64,000 nucleotides of DNA from Paracoccaceae bacterium (GTDB lineage: Bacteria > Pseudomonadota > Alphaproteobacteria > Rhodobacterales > Rhodobacteraceae). The notes beneath the pieces are model-generated. The model saw nothing but the letters and a program-made list of their open reading frames with translations, made no database searches and was not told the DNA's origin. The stretch is taken from positions 124,001-188,000 of the forward strand of contig JAKVCO010000007.1 of assembly GCA_022448245.1 (NCBI GenBank). The letters are read 5' to 3'. The position numbers and the translations under genes are program-made. Position 1 is the stretch's first letter. Every line of letters begins with the position of its first letter. Below are positions 38,966 to 46,722 of the stretch, piece after piece.

Positions 38966-39177
38966 CTTACAGATCGATGGGAGCCAACAACGTCGATAGC
39001 CCTCCCACCCAAAATAGAAGAGATTCCGTCGGTTGCGATGGTGGTTTGTTGTGCTGTGACCAAAGTCGCCTAAAGTAACCCATGTTCAATGAGAAACTGG
39101 CCTACAGACTTCGTATAGGGTCAGAAATGACAGACGGACTAACCCAGATGCAAACCAAGTAAAGAATTGTGCTTCAG

Positions 39178-39378
39178 ATGATGGTACTCAGACTGTTCAG
39201 GTGGATTCTCCACGCATCGATAGCATTTTGGAAATTCTTTCTTCTTTTCGGCCTTTCGCTCATGTTTTTGAGCTCATTGATGTTCTATGTCATGCTTAAG
39301 CAAGGGCCGATATCGGTGAAGTCTTTTGATAAAGAGGGTAATTTAATCGGAGAAGAAACAATCAATAACGGGAAATGA
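39178..39378 (+). CDS. Small single-span membrane protein, hypothetical
   Basis: A 66-residue frame with a long hydrophobic stretch (WKFFLLFGLSLMFLSSLMFY). A short polar C-terminal tail (SVKSFDKEGNLIGEETINNG) follows that resembles a small extracytoplasmic or cytoplasmic beta hairpin. AT-rich compared with its neighbours. There is no clear ribosome-binding site; ATGs at 39178 and 39181 and a GTG at 39169 are in frame. No family is recognised. It may be an acquired or orphan gene. Confidence 0.42.
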   Translation: MMVLRLFRWILHASIAFWKFFLLFGLSLMFLSSLMFYVMLKQGPISVKSFDKEGNLIGEETINNGK

Positions 39379-39477
39379 CTTTGCTGAACTCATCGAAGGC
39401 TCATTGGTGCTTCAAGGATATTTGCGCTTCTTTTCTCTAGTTGGTGATTGTTCCCAAGTTGGTCTTTTGAGAAAGAA

Positions 39478-39501
39478 CGTGCCCGGCAGGGCAAGTCCAC
39501 C
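39478..39501 (-). repeat. Short hairpin repeat, copy 2 (xth 3' end)
   Basis: GGTGGACTTGCCCTGCCGGGCACG on the minus strand follows the xth stop directly. It forms a short TGCCC/GGGCA stem, then TTCTTTCTC, so it may serve as a weak terminator. It differs from the copy at 38937-38965 at only a few positions. Confidence 0.5.
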
Positions 39502-40290
39502 CTAGAGATCAAAGGTCGCGAAGACGGGCGCGTGGTCGGACGGCTTCTCCCACCCACGCGCATTCCGCAGAACGCGGCTGCCCGAGGCAGAGCCCGCGAT
39601 ATCGGCCGTGGCCCAGATGTGATCGAGGCGCCGGCCCTTATCGGCCGCGTCCCAATCGGGCGACCGGTAAGACCACCAGGAATAGAGGTTCCCTTCCGGG
39701 ATATCGGCGCGCGTTACGTCCACCCAATTGCCCGCCTCACGCGCGGCCTCGAAGTGTTCGACCTCGATCGGCGTGTGAGAGACGACTTTCAGAAGCTGCT
39801 TATGGTTCCAGACGTCATCCTCACGCGGGGCGATGTTGAGATCCCCCACGAGGATCGACTTCTGGGGCGCCTCGGCCTCCCACATCTCGCGCATCTCGGT
39901 CAGGTAGCGGAGCTTTTGGTCGAACTTCTCGTTCTTCACGCGGTCCGGGATGTCGCCACCAGCAGGCACGTAGTGGTTGTGGATCACCACCCCGTTCTCG
40001 AGCCGCGCTGCCACGTGGCGGGCATGGCCCAGTGAAGCCAGATCAAGCGCACCCGCGTCTTCAATCGGCAGTTTCGACAGGATTGCCACGCCATTGTAGC
40101 CCTTCTGCCCCCGCGCGACGCAATGCGCGTAACCCTCGGCCTCGAAGACCTCGAACGGGATCTTGTCCACCGGGCTCTTGCATTCCTGCAGGCACAAAAC
40201 GTCCGGCTGCTCGGCCTTCAAAAGGTCTACAACGAGACCAGCCCGCAGGCGCACGGAGTTGATGTTCCAAGTGGCGAGGGTGAATGGCAT
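39502..40290 (-). CDS. xth: Exodeoxyribonuclease III
   Basis: AP endonuclease and 3' exonuclease of 262 residues in base-excision repair. The exonuclease-endonuclease-phosphatase motifs run in order: ATWNINSVR, LCLQECK (metal-binding glutamate), HNHYVPAGGD, GDLNIAP, the GRRLDHIWAT loop, and the terminal SDHAPV with the catalytic histidine. Length matches XthA. The gene is preceded by AGGAGCTG and lies 27 bp downstream of the VOC gene on the same strand. Confidence 0.95.
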   Translation of the reverse strand: MPFTLATWNINSVRLRAGLVVDLLKAEQPDVLCLQECKSPVDKIPFEVFEAEGYAHCVARGQKGYNGVAILSKLPIEDAGALDLASLGHARHVAARLENGVVIHNHYVPAGGDIPDRVKNEKFDQKLRYLTEMREMWEAEAPQKSILVGDLNIAPREDDVWNHKQLLKVVSHTPIEVEHFEAAREAGNWVDVTRADIPEGNLYSWWSYRSPDWDAADKGRRLDHIWATADIAGSASGSRVLRNARGWEKPSDHAPVFATFDL

Positions 40291-40317
40291 GGGCAGCTCC
40301 TGAGCGTTTAGCCCGGC

Positions 40318-40725
40318 CTATTCCATCACCTGATGGACCTCAATCACGTTGCCATCAGGATCGTAGAAGAATATCTGCGCCCAACCGGCCACAGCGGTGT
40401 GGCCCCAATCGGCGTAAGGTATCCCCTGCTCCTCCAAGTGCGCTTTGAACGCGGCGAGGTCGTCAGTGCGATAAGCAATGTGGCCCCGGCTCAGCGGGTT
40501 GAGGTGCGAGCCTGTCTTGAAGGCCGCGTGCACGTCCTTCTTGGCCAGATGTGTCTGCACGGCGCCGTCAGTGACGAAGGCCACATCGCCATCATAGCCC
40601 TTGGTCTTGTCGAGTTTTGGCAGGCCGTCCGTCTCGCGGGCGAGGCCAAGGACGTCACGATAGAAGACGTCCATCTCCTCCACCTTGTCGGTGCTCAGAT
40701 TGATGTGGTGCAGAGTCAGTTTCAT
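40318..40725 (-). CDS. VOC family protein, paralogue of the gene at 18.1 kb
   Basis: The 135-residue protein starts MKLTLHHIN and ends DPDGNVIEVHQVME. It shares start, length, the R-GHIA-RT-DL block and the end with the protein at 18103-18522 (MKLEFHHIN to DPEGNVIEVHQ), so the two are duplicates. Likely a metal-binding vicinal-oxygen-chelate enzyme; substrate unknown. The ATG at 40725 is chosen because it aligns with the paralogue; the open frame extends 29 codons further upstream without matching residues. Confidence 0.87.
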   Translation of the reverse strand: MKLTLHHINLSTDKVEEMDVFYRDVLGLARETDGLPKLDKTKGYDGDVAFVTDGAVQTHLAKKDVHAAFKTGSHLNPLSRGHIAYRTDDLAAFKAHLEEQGIPYADWGHTAVAGWAQIFFYDPDGNVIEVHQVME

Positions 40726-41361
40726 GGCCCAGGGTCCGTTGCAGCGCTGTTGAAGGCAGTATTTCACAGGTGGCGCAACACGGGAACGGGAATAGGCCCA
40801 CGCTAGACACAAAAGCTTGCCTTACCTTGCCGATCTAAGCGGCCTCACGCTAGCGTGATCGAACACGATTTTTTCAGCTGATTCGCATATTAGCGAGACA
40901 CAACGTCCCAATTTTTAGGCATATAGGGCAAAGTTCCTGAACTTTACGAAATTTGCCTGATTTCATGTTACATTATCACACAAAAATTTCTTATGTATCT
41001 TTTGTCATTCTGAGCTTCCGATATTACGCAGGCGCAGCACGAGTTGGTGACGCCGGTGTTAGCGCCAGAATCAGTGGAGTTGCGCAAATTTCACGTTTAA
41101 GGGAGGAAGAAATGATTGCGCTCCTGCTGCACGTGCAAAGGCGATCTCTTTGATAAGGTGAATTCACCTAAAGAACTTTCCCCCAGGTTGGGCCTCTGAA
41201 CGGCCATTGACCCGCCGTCAATCGGGCGCCGACATAGACGGGCTTCAAGTGCTTGGCATCAGCGCCTTGGTCGCCCCACTCCCATAAGGCGGCCAAGGCA
41301 TCTTCAAGAACAGAGTCATCGGCTCTCCACAGTCGGCGTCTCCAAGAAAGGCTCACACTTA
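40726..41361. other. AT-rich intergenic region with two palindromes, no supported gene
   Basis: About 640 bp, clearly more AT-rich than the surroundings in its first half. It contains AAAGTTC-CT-GAACTTT (40930-40945), a 7-bp inverted repeat with operator-like spacing, and the perfect palindrome GGTGAATTCACC (41157-41168). Two short frames (40953-41153 plus strand, 41168-41356 minus strand) have no recognisable features, though the second is tryptophan-rich and could be a gene remnant. Composition suggests an insertion scar or regulatory region. Confidence 0.45.
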
Positions 41362-42018
41362 ATGAAGATACTGTCTTTTCCCACTAACTTGTTGGCGGCT
41401 GCTGCCGTTGCGTTAAGCGGCCTCTTGCCGGCAACGGATGCCGATGCGCGGGGTTACACGGTACGAGACCCAAAGACCGGTCAGAACGTGACGGTCGAGG
41501 TCTCGCGCCCCGGCTCGAAAACCTCGGACTTCAGTCGAACGCTCGCCAACCTCCTTTTCCCGCCGGGGGGATCCAACTGCATTAATGCGTACAAGGTCTA
41601 CACCGGCTACGCGGACACGATCAATGACATCATCGCGTACCATACGGGCACCCGCTTTTGCCCGGATGAGAGGGATTTCAAGATATTGGCCATGCCATGC
41701 TATGCCCACTACCAAGGAGTCCATCCGCGCAGCGAAGATAAAGTGGCAAGCGAAGGCGATAAAATCACGTTCCAGTACGAGCGACGCCTGAGAAAGGCGC
41801 CCTGGCGCAAGTTGACGCGTGCGCGCGAGCCTGGCTACCTCTACTACGGCTGGGGTGACTGCTGGATGATGAAGTATATCGGACCGTCGGAAAGGGAAGC
41901 GCACTGCACCAACAGCTTCTTCGGCAAAGACCCCAAGCCCGGCGTGCGCAAAATGTGCTTCTTCGAGCGCAGACAAAACTTGGGGCCGTTCGAGGAAAAG
42001 TACTTCCACCACACCTAA
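41362..42018 (+). CDS. Secreted protein of unknown function with six cysteines
   Basis: The 218-residue precursor has a signal peptide (LLAAAAVALSGLLPATDADA). The mature protein has six cysteines, in SNCINAY, TRFCPDE, AMPCYAHY, WGDCWMM, AHCTNSF and KMCFFER. This even number suggests three disulfides in the periplasm or outside. It is rich in aromatic and basic residues. No family is recognised. It lies 82 bp before a lipoprotein gene on the same strand, and a linked function is possible. It begins an accessory-looking stretch. Confidence 0.7.
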   Translation: MKILSFPTNLLAAAAVALSGLLPATDADARGYTVRDPKTGQNVTVEVSRPGSKTSDFSRTLANLLFPPGGSNCINAYKVYTGYADTINDIIAYHTGTRFCPDERDFKILAMPCYAHYQGVHPRSEDKVASEGDKITFQYERRLRKAPWRKLTRAREPGYLYYGWGDCWMMKYIGPSEREAHCTNSFFGKDPKPGVRKMCFFERRQNLGPFEEKYFHHT

Positions 42019-42100
42019 GTTCGGCTGAACGACCTGCACGCAGCGATTGCTTTGGCATTCGCTGCGTGTTCGCGTCTGAAAAACGAGGAGGAGAAAGAAC

Positions 42101-42922
42101 ATGGTTCGACGTCTTTCATATCGACCCCGTGTGCCGGCCCTCATGGCGCTCACTCTCGCGGCGCTGACGGCATGTACGGTGCCTCAGAATATGGCGGTAT
42201 CGCAAAGCCCGCTCGCGTTGGCCTCTGTCCACAGGGCACAGGTGGCCGCCATCTACCCGATCTTCATCCCCGGCGGTTTGTCGCGAGAACGCGCAGGGCT
42301 CGCGGCGTTGTCAGCGGGGGAACTGGTTGGGGACATCATCTTTGAAGACGCGAGCCGCCGTTCTCAATTATCACGTCTGGTCGGAGACGCGGCGGAAGCC
42401 GCATCTGGCGTCTACGAAGAACGATACAACGGGGGCTTTTGTCAGTACTTTGTGATCACCACGGACCCGCAGCTCATCAAGCTCTCAAAGGAAAACCGGG
42501 ACGATGAGGAACTTTTGCGCGATCTTCTGCGCAATGAAGTCGACTCCCTCGGCTTTGAATCGCAAAGCCTGATCGCCGCCTTCGAAAACGCGATGTTCGA
42601 TCTGGAACTGAGCTCTGAGGCTTTGAACGACTTCATCCGTTCCGGGGACGACGCGATGACCACCGACGACATTGGATTCGTCCGCGCAGAACTCGAAGAC
42701 CGCGTGCGCATTGCCCGCGAACAGGTCGACACGATCAATGAGCTTCTGGAAACCAATCAGGCACGACTTGGGGCGATCCAAAGCCGGCTGGCGGCCCCGC
42801 CCGAAGCCGACGAAACGATGGTTTCAGTAAACAACCCCTGCCGGAACTTTGAGATCGGCCAGGAGATCCTGGTGTCGGCAATTCCGAACTCCGGTGAATT
42901 CGCTCTGCAACCGGTGTTCTAA
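42101..42922 (+). CDS. Putative lipoprotein with helical C-terminal half
   Basis: The 273-residue precursor has a basic N-terminus, a hydrophobic run and a lipobox LTAC. The mature part has two further cysteines (FCQYF, NPCRNF), a conserved-looking acidic helical stretch, and a predicted coiled-coil segment (RIAREQVDTINELLETNQARL). A strong AGGAGGAGAAAG precedes the ATG. The stop codon sits inside an A-run that is the U-tract of the minus-strand RNA candidate below. I do not recognise the family. Confidence 0.75.
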   Translation: MVRRLSYRPRVPALMALTLAALTACTVPQNMAVSQSPLALASVHRAQVAAIYPIFIPGGLSRERAGLAALSAGELVGDIIFEDASRRSQLSRLVGDAAEAASGVYEERYNGGFCQYFVITTDPQLIKLSKENRDDEELLRDLLRNEVDSLGFESQSLIAAFENAMFDLELSSEALNDFIRSGDDAMTTDDIGFVRAELEDRVRIAREQVDTINELLETNQARLGAIQSRLAAPPEADETMVSVNNPCRNFEIGQEILVSAIPNSGEFALQPVF

Positions 42923-43024
42923 AAAAAACCCGGGCACGAAGCCCGGGCAAGTCCAACAGGGAGGATGTTGGCCATAACCCGGGCCAACGCGGGATTCGTC
43001 TCGGCACTCAACGTCGCACCGAGT
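42921..43024 (-). ncRNA. Candidate small RNA, copy 1
   Basis: Read on the minus strand. A 5-bp hairpin (43000-43023) comes first, then a perfect 7-bp stem GTTGGCC/GGCCAAC closing loop CGGGTTAT (42967-42988), then an unpaired CCTCCC (42959-42964) and TGTTGGACTTG. A 7-bp terminator stem CCCGGGC/GCCCGGG with TTCGT loop and eight T (42921-42947) ends it. A TAATAT at 43032-43037 is a possible -10. A second copy with different stems but the same geometry lies at 45.8 kb. CCUCCC resembles the anti-Shine-Dalgarno motifs of alphaproteobacterial trans-acting RNAs. The 5' end is inferred. Confidence 0.6.
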
Positions 43025-43172
43025 TCTGAAAATATTATGTATAAATCGGGCGCTCTCGAGGCCGCGCTATGCCCGTGTCGAGAAATCATCGCGACATCTG
43101 CGCATTTGTTGCCGGAGAATGGCGCGCGATTGTGGCGGCCTTCGTCATCCCAGTTTGGGCCCAAAACAAGTG

Positions 43173-43192
43173 CACCGGGCCGAAGCCCGGTG
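43173..43192 (-). terminator. Intrinsic terminator of the cysteine-rich solenoid gene
   Basis: On the minus strand CACCGGGC-TTCG-GCCCGGTG forms an 8-bp stem with a UUCG loop, followed by CACTTGTTTT. It lies 24 bp after the solenoid gene stop at 43216, well before the RNA candidate at 42.9-43.0 kb. Confidence 0.7.
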
Positions 43193-43215
43193 TCACAAAT
43201 GCTATAACACGCGGC

Positions 43216-44916
43216 TTAGTTCAGGCGTTGCAGGACCCGGCACGCATCGCTTTCGCCGGTATCGCACCCGATTTCCAACACGACTTTGGCCAGAGGCACG
43301 CGGTCTGTGAGATGAGAATTGGCGAGCTCCAGGCAATCGTAGCCTTGGCCCCATGCGCAGCCGGTCGCCAGAATGCGCTCAGCTTGGTCGGGCACAGCAA
43401 AGGCCGCCCAGTAGAGATCACTGCAGCGATACGCGTCACCCAGTTTGCAGGCCGAGATCAGAGCCTCTGCATGACGGGGATCTTCATCCTCGTATTCATA
43501 AGCAAGGCTAGAGCACGCCCACGCCTGCCCCTCGAGGCACTGACGCTCAACGAAGGCGAGATGCAGTGCTTTGTCCTCTGGAGTTTCTTTGGACATGTAG
43601 TCCGAAGCCATCTGGCAGTAGCTTTCCCCGCCGGTTTCACAGGCGTGAGTAAAGAGAGCCACACCTGTGCCGTCGATGGCGATGTCGGCGCGCAGAATGC
43701 GCTGACCATCGGAACCGGCATAGAAGTTGCCCATCGCGCCACAGCTATTCGCTTCGCCAACCGCACAGGCACGCTGATGGCGACGCACTGTGCCGTGCCA
43801 TTCGTCAAAGAAGAAGTCGAAGTCGGCCTCAACCACGGCCGGGATCAGGCCCTTCGCGGCGACGCTGTTGGCATGCATGGCGTGCAAGCGTGTCTCGTAG
43901 ACACCCTCGCAGTTGCCGAGCATGCACGCAGCCATAGCGACATCCATCGCCTCGTGGCCGGGCATTGATCCTTTCGCCAGATCACAGCCCCAGCGATCGC
44001 CCAGCTCGCATGCGCGCAGGTAAAGCGCATCCGCTTCCTGTCGCGTGCCTTTCAGCTCGTGCAGTTCTTGAGCGCGGATCGTGGGCTCCATGTACCAGCC
44101 CTGATAGGCGCAGCCCGCGCCCGCGCCCAACTCGCAGGCTTGGCGCGCCAACGCGAAGGCCTGGCGGGACCCGCTCAGCGGAACGTCGCGGCGCGAGACT
44201 TCGAAGCTACCGCCCTTGGTGATGTATTCGCTCAACGCGGCACAGTCTGCGCCACTGCCGGCGTCACAACGTTCGCCCAGTTTGGCCACGCGCACCTCAT
44301 CGGTGCCGTAGTTTTCCGTACGAATGATGCTCACGCAGGCCGAATTGATGCCCGCCTCGCAGGCCGCGTCGAGCGGGTGACCTTCGCCCGGCACGTACTT
44401 TGCCTTCGTTGTTTGAACGCAAGAGGCTAGGTTTCCATACTCGCAGGCCAGCTCAAAGGCTTGTTGCGCCCCGACACCGAGGCCGCGGTGGCGCACACTG
44501 CCGTCCGCCCACTGATGTCCAGACGCCATAAAGGCCAAATCGTGGCAGGCCTGACCATCGCCAGCGGTACAGTCGGCCTGAGCGGCGGTGAATGCCGGGG
44601 GCATTTCCTCGTAAATGAGGTCGAGTGCGGAAGCGGCGAAGATATCAAAGGTAAACTTTTCCCATTTCTGGCAAGACTTCACGCCCGGGTTGCCTTTGGC
44701 AACAGAGGCCTCGCAGGCCAGCCCATAGAGACGCTCTACTTCCTTCGCATCAGGTGGGGTGCTGTGGTCAGCCGCATAATGGGCCGCAGGTTTTCCGCAG
44801 GTGGTGGCATCGATGGTGCACTGCTGGCGCAGGAAGTCGACCGCAGCCACGGTATTGCCCTGCTTCATCATCACGTCAGAGGAACGCTGGCACCCAGCGG
44901 CATAGCCGCGCTGCAT
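43216..44916 (-). CDS. Cysteine-rich Sel1/Hcp-like repeat protein, C-terminal part
   Basis: A 566-residue frame made of helical repeats with a C-x-x-G-type disulfide pair, e.g. ACELGDRWGC, ACEYGNLASC, ACKLGDAYRC, ACETGGESYC. I count about fifteen such units, as in Helicobacter Hcp proteins whose repeats are each stapled by a disulfide. It has no signal peptide of its own. The upstream frame (44876-45676) ends in the same repeat type and does have one. Adding one C at two nearby points (TGCAG to TGCCAG near 44912, AGCGC to AGCCGC near 44955) would fuse both into an 820-residue protein. So this is most likely the detached C-terminus of one split gene. Confidence 0.75.
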   Translation of the reverse strand: MQRGYAAGCQRSSDVMMKQGNTVAAVDFLRQQCTIDATTCGKPAAHYAADHSTPPDAKEVERLYGLACEASVAKGNPGVKSCQKWEKFTFDIFAASALDLIYEEMPPAFTAAQADCTAGDGQACHDLAFMASGHQWADGSVRHRGLGVGAQQAFELACEYGNLASCVQTTKAKYVPGEGHPLDAACEAGINSACVSIIRTENYGTDEVRVAKLGERCDAGSGADCAALSEYITKGGSFEVSRRDVPLSGSRQAFALARQACELGAGAGCAYQGWYMEPTIRAQELHELKGTRQEADALYLRACELGDRWGCDLAKGSMPGHEAMDVAMAACMLGNCEGVYETRLHAMHANSVAAKGLIPAVVEADFDFFFDEWHGTVRRHQRACAVGEANSCGAMGNFYAGSDGQRILRADIAIDGTGVALFTHACETGGESYCQMASDYMSKETPEDKALHLAFVERQCLEGQAWACSSLAYEYEDEDPRHAEALISACKLGDAYRCSDLYWAAFAVPDQAERILATGCAWGQGYDCLELANSHLTDRVPLAKVVLEIGCDTGESDACRVLQRLN

Positions 44917-45676
44917 CTTTGCACATAAAGCTCATACGCACGTTCAGGATCCTCGCGCTGGCCATAGCGCCAGCAAAGTAGCATCCCTCGGCCTCACCGC
45001 CGGCGCAGGCCGCGGTCACTTCCGCAAAACGAGCCTCCCGCGCGGCGGCTTTCTCGGCGTCCGTTTGGCGATAGACACACATCGGCAATTCAGCATCGAG
45101 CGCGCAGGCGCGGTCCCCGTAAACATCCTTCTGAGCTTGGGTGAAATCCTCAAAGAAAGCGTACATGTCGCGGTAGATGGCATTGCACGACACCGCCACG
45201 TCCGCATCGCAGGCCTCTACATGATACGTGCGGTTCGGATAGGGGAGATCACGCGCCGCGACGGAGACATCGCGGATCTCGTCAAAGCGATCGCAGGCTG
45301 GGCCGTGGCCCTCCTGGCATCCCAACCAGTAGAGCTCGCTCGCCAATTCGACGTCTTTCCAAACGTGTTCGCCGTCGCGGTACAAATCCGCCACGGACAT
45401 GCAGGCGTCCTGATTGCCGTCCAAACAAGCGGCACGGCCGCGATAGGCATCGGTGAGGGCGTGGGCTGCGAAATCCTCTGGGTAGACAGCTGAGAGTGCA
45501 GACGAAACGCTTTGCTGAAGACGGGCCTTGGTCTGGCCCTCTGGCGTCGCGTTTGCGCTGCTTTGAAACGTCAGTGCCTCGGCCCGGAGCGCCTGAAAAG
45601 ACTCCAGTGTCACTTCGGCATTCACGGTCACTGGCAAAATCGCCGCCAAAACAAGCGTAGAAACAAATAGTCGCAT
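44876..45676 (-). CDS. Cysteine-rich Sel1/Hcp-like repeat protein, N-terminal part
   Basis: A 266-residue frame with a signal peptide (LFVSTLVLAAILPVTVNA) and about five disulfide-type repeats (ACLDGNQDAC, GCQEGHGPAC, ACAGGEAEGC and others). After the last repeat the sequence turns basic and unlike the rest (ARILNVRMSF), the mark of a lost frame. An alternative frame at this point reads REDPERAYELYVQRC, a proper repeat, and leads on to the 43216-44916 frame. The exported N-terminal piece might still fold. The family is periplasmic or secreted, with no known substrate here. Two structured RNA candidates bracket the locus. Confidence 0.75.
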   Translation of the reverse strand: MRLFVSTLVLAAILPVTVNAEVTLESFQALRAEALTFQSSANATPEGQTKARLQQSVSSALSAVYPEDFAAHALTDAYRGRAACLDGNQDACMSVADLYRDGEHVWKDVELASELYWLGCQEGHGPACDRFDEIRDVSVAARDLPYPNRTYHVEACDADVAVSCNAIYRDMYAFFEDFTQAQKDVYGDRACALDAELPMCVYRQTDAEKAAAREARFAEVTAACAGGEAEGCYFAGAMASARILNVRMSFMCKDAARLCRWVPAFL

Positions 45677-45761
45677 GAAAGGCCCCTCTCATCCGAAATT
45701 TTGAGGAAGCCTACGTAGTCGATATGGCAAGAAATCGACGCAAACCTTCTGGTGCCGGGGC

Positions 45762-45865
45762 AAAAAAAAGGGCCGGGCACGAAGCCCGGCCAAGTCCAAC
45801 AGGGAGGTGCAGATCATGACCCCGGTCTGCGAAGGGATGCTGTAAATACGCTGCGAGGCAGCGGT
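45762..45865 (-). ncRNA. Candidate small RNA, copy 2
   Basis: Read on the minus strand. A hairpin CGCTGC/GCAGCG (45849-45863) comes first, then a 7-bp stem with one wobble, GCAGACC/GATCTGC, closing loop GGGGTCAT (45809-45830). CCTCCC (45802-45807), TGTTGGACTT and an 8-bp terminator stem GGCCGGGC/GCCCGGCC with TTCGT loop follow, then C and eight T (45762-45791). It matches copy 1 in loop (GGGTyAT), CCTCCC, linker and terminator, while the stem differs but still pairs. It lies about 30 bp or more past the response-regulator stop and might instead be that gene's 3' UTR. Confidence 0.6.
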
Positions 45866-45897
45866 TGGATCACCGCGAGACCGCGGCAAACCTGCTT

Positions 45898-46584
45898 TTA
45901 TGCGACGAGACGATAGCCGCCGCTTTCCGTGACCAGAAGGCGAGCATTCGAGGGATCAGGCTCGATCTTCTGGCGCAGGCGATAGATGTGCGTCTCAAGC
46001 GTGTGCGTCGTCACGCCGGCGTTGTAGCCCCACACTTCGTGAAGAAGGACATCGCGGGCCACCACGCCTTCGGTCGAGCGATAGAGGAACTTGAGGATGT
46101 TCGTCTCTTTCTCGGTCAGGCGGACTTTCTTTTCGTCCTCGGTGATCAGCATCTTCATGGATGGTTTGAAGGTATACGGCCCAAGCTGGAAGACGGCGTC
46201 TTCGCTCTGCTCGTGCTGACGCAGCTGAGCGCGGATCCGAGCGAGGAGGACGGGGAATTTGAAGGGCTTCGTGACGTAGTCGTTGGCGCCTGCATCAAGG
46301 CCGAGGATCGTGTCGGCATCCGTGTCATGGCCGGTGAGCATCACGACCGGGCTCTTCACACCCTGCTTGCGCATCAGGCGGCAAAGCTCGCGACCGTCGG
46401 TATCAGGCAGACCCACATCAAGGATGATCAAGTCGTAGAGACCTTCTTTGATCTTCTCCATGGCTTCAGCGCCAGAGCCACCTTCGAAGACGTCGAAGTC
46501 TTCAGTCATGATCAGCTGCTCACCGAGAGCTTCACGAAGGTCTTCGTCGTCATCAATAAGAAGGATGCGTTTAAGCTGGGCCAT
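45898..46584 (-). CDS. OmpR/PhoB-family response regulator
   Basis: The 228-residue two-domain regulator has receiver phospho-acceptor Asp56 (IILDVGLPD), Thr84 and Lys106 (VTKPFKF). A C-terminal winged helix (TEKETNILKFLYRSTEGVVAR, THTLETHIYRLRQKIEPDP, GGYRLV) follows. No sensor kinase is adjacent, so the input is unknown. The N-terminus and acidic pocket do not match CtrA. The gene is preceded by AACGGAGAACACA and lies divergent from ribA. Confidence 0.92.
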   Translation of the reverse strand: MAQLKRILLIDDDEDLREALGEQLIMTEDFDVFEGGSGAEAMEKIKEGLYDLIILDVGLPDTDGRELCRLMRKQGVKSPVVMLTGHDTDADTILGLDAGANDYVTKPFKFPVLLARIRAQLRQHEQSEDAVFQLGPYTFKPSMKMLITEDEKKVRLTEKETNILKFLYRSTEGVVARDVLLHEVWGYNAGVTTHTLETHIYRLRQKIEPDPSNARLLVTESGGYRLVA

Positions 46585-46722
46585 TGTGTTCTCCGTTCGT
46601 CGTTGTTCAGGACATTGGCTAAGCGGCGGCTTCGGGCAAGATGTGCAACACGACGCTCACGTACCCGTGTGGGTAGCACGGGAAATGTTTCAAGTTCCTG
46701 CGACTTGAGCCTATAGGCAGAC

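Noticed and set aside
40953..41153. A 66-residue plus-strand frame in the AT-rich gap
   Set aside because: No recognisable features, and composition unlike coding sequence here.
41168..41356. A tryptophan-rich 62-residue frame
   Set aside because: There is no ribosome-binding site or family match. It is possibly a remnant, but not enough to call a gene.
45898..46584. The response regulator as CtrA
   Set aside because: CtrA begins with a different receiver sequence and acidic pocket; this is another OmpR-type regulator.
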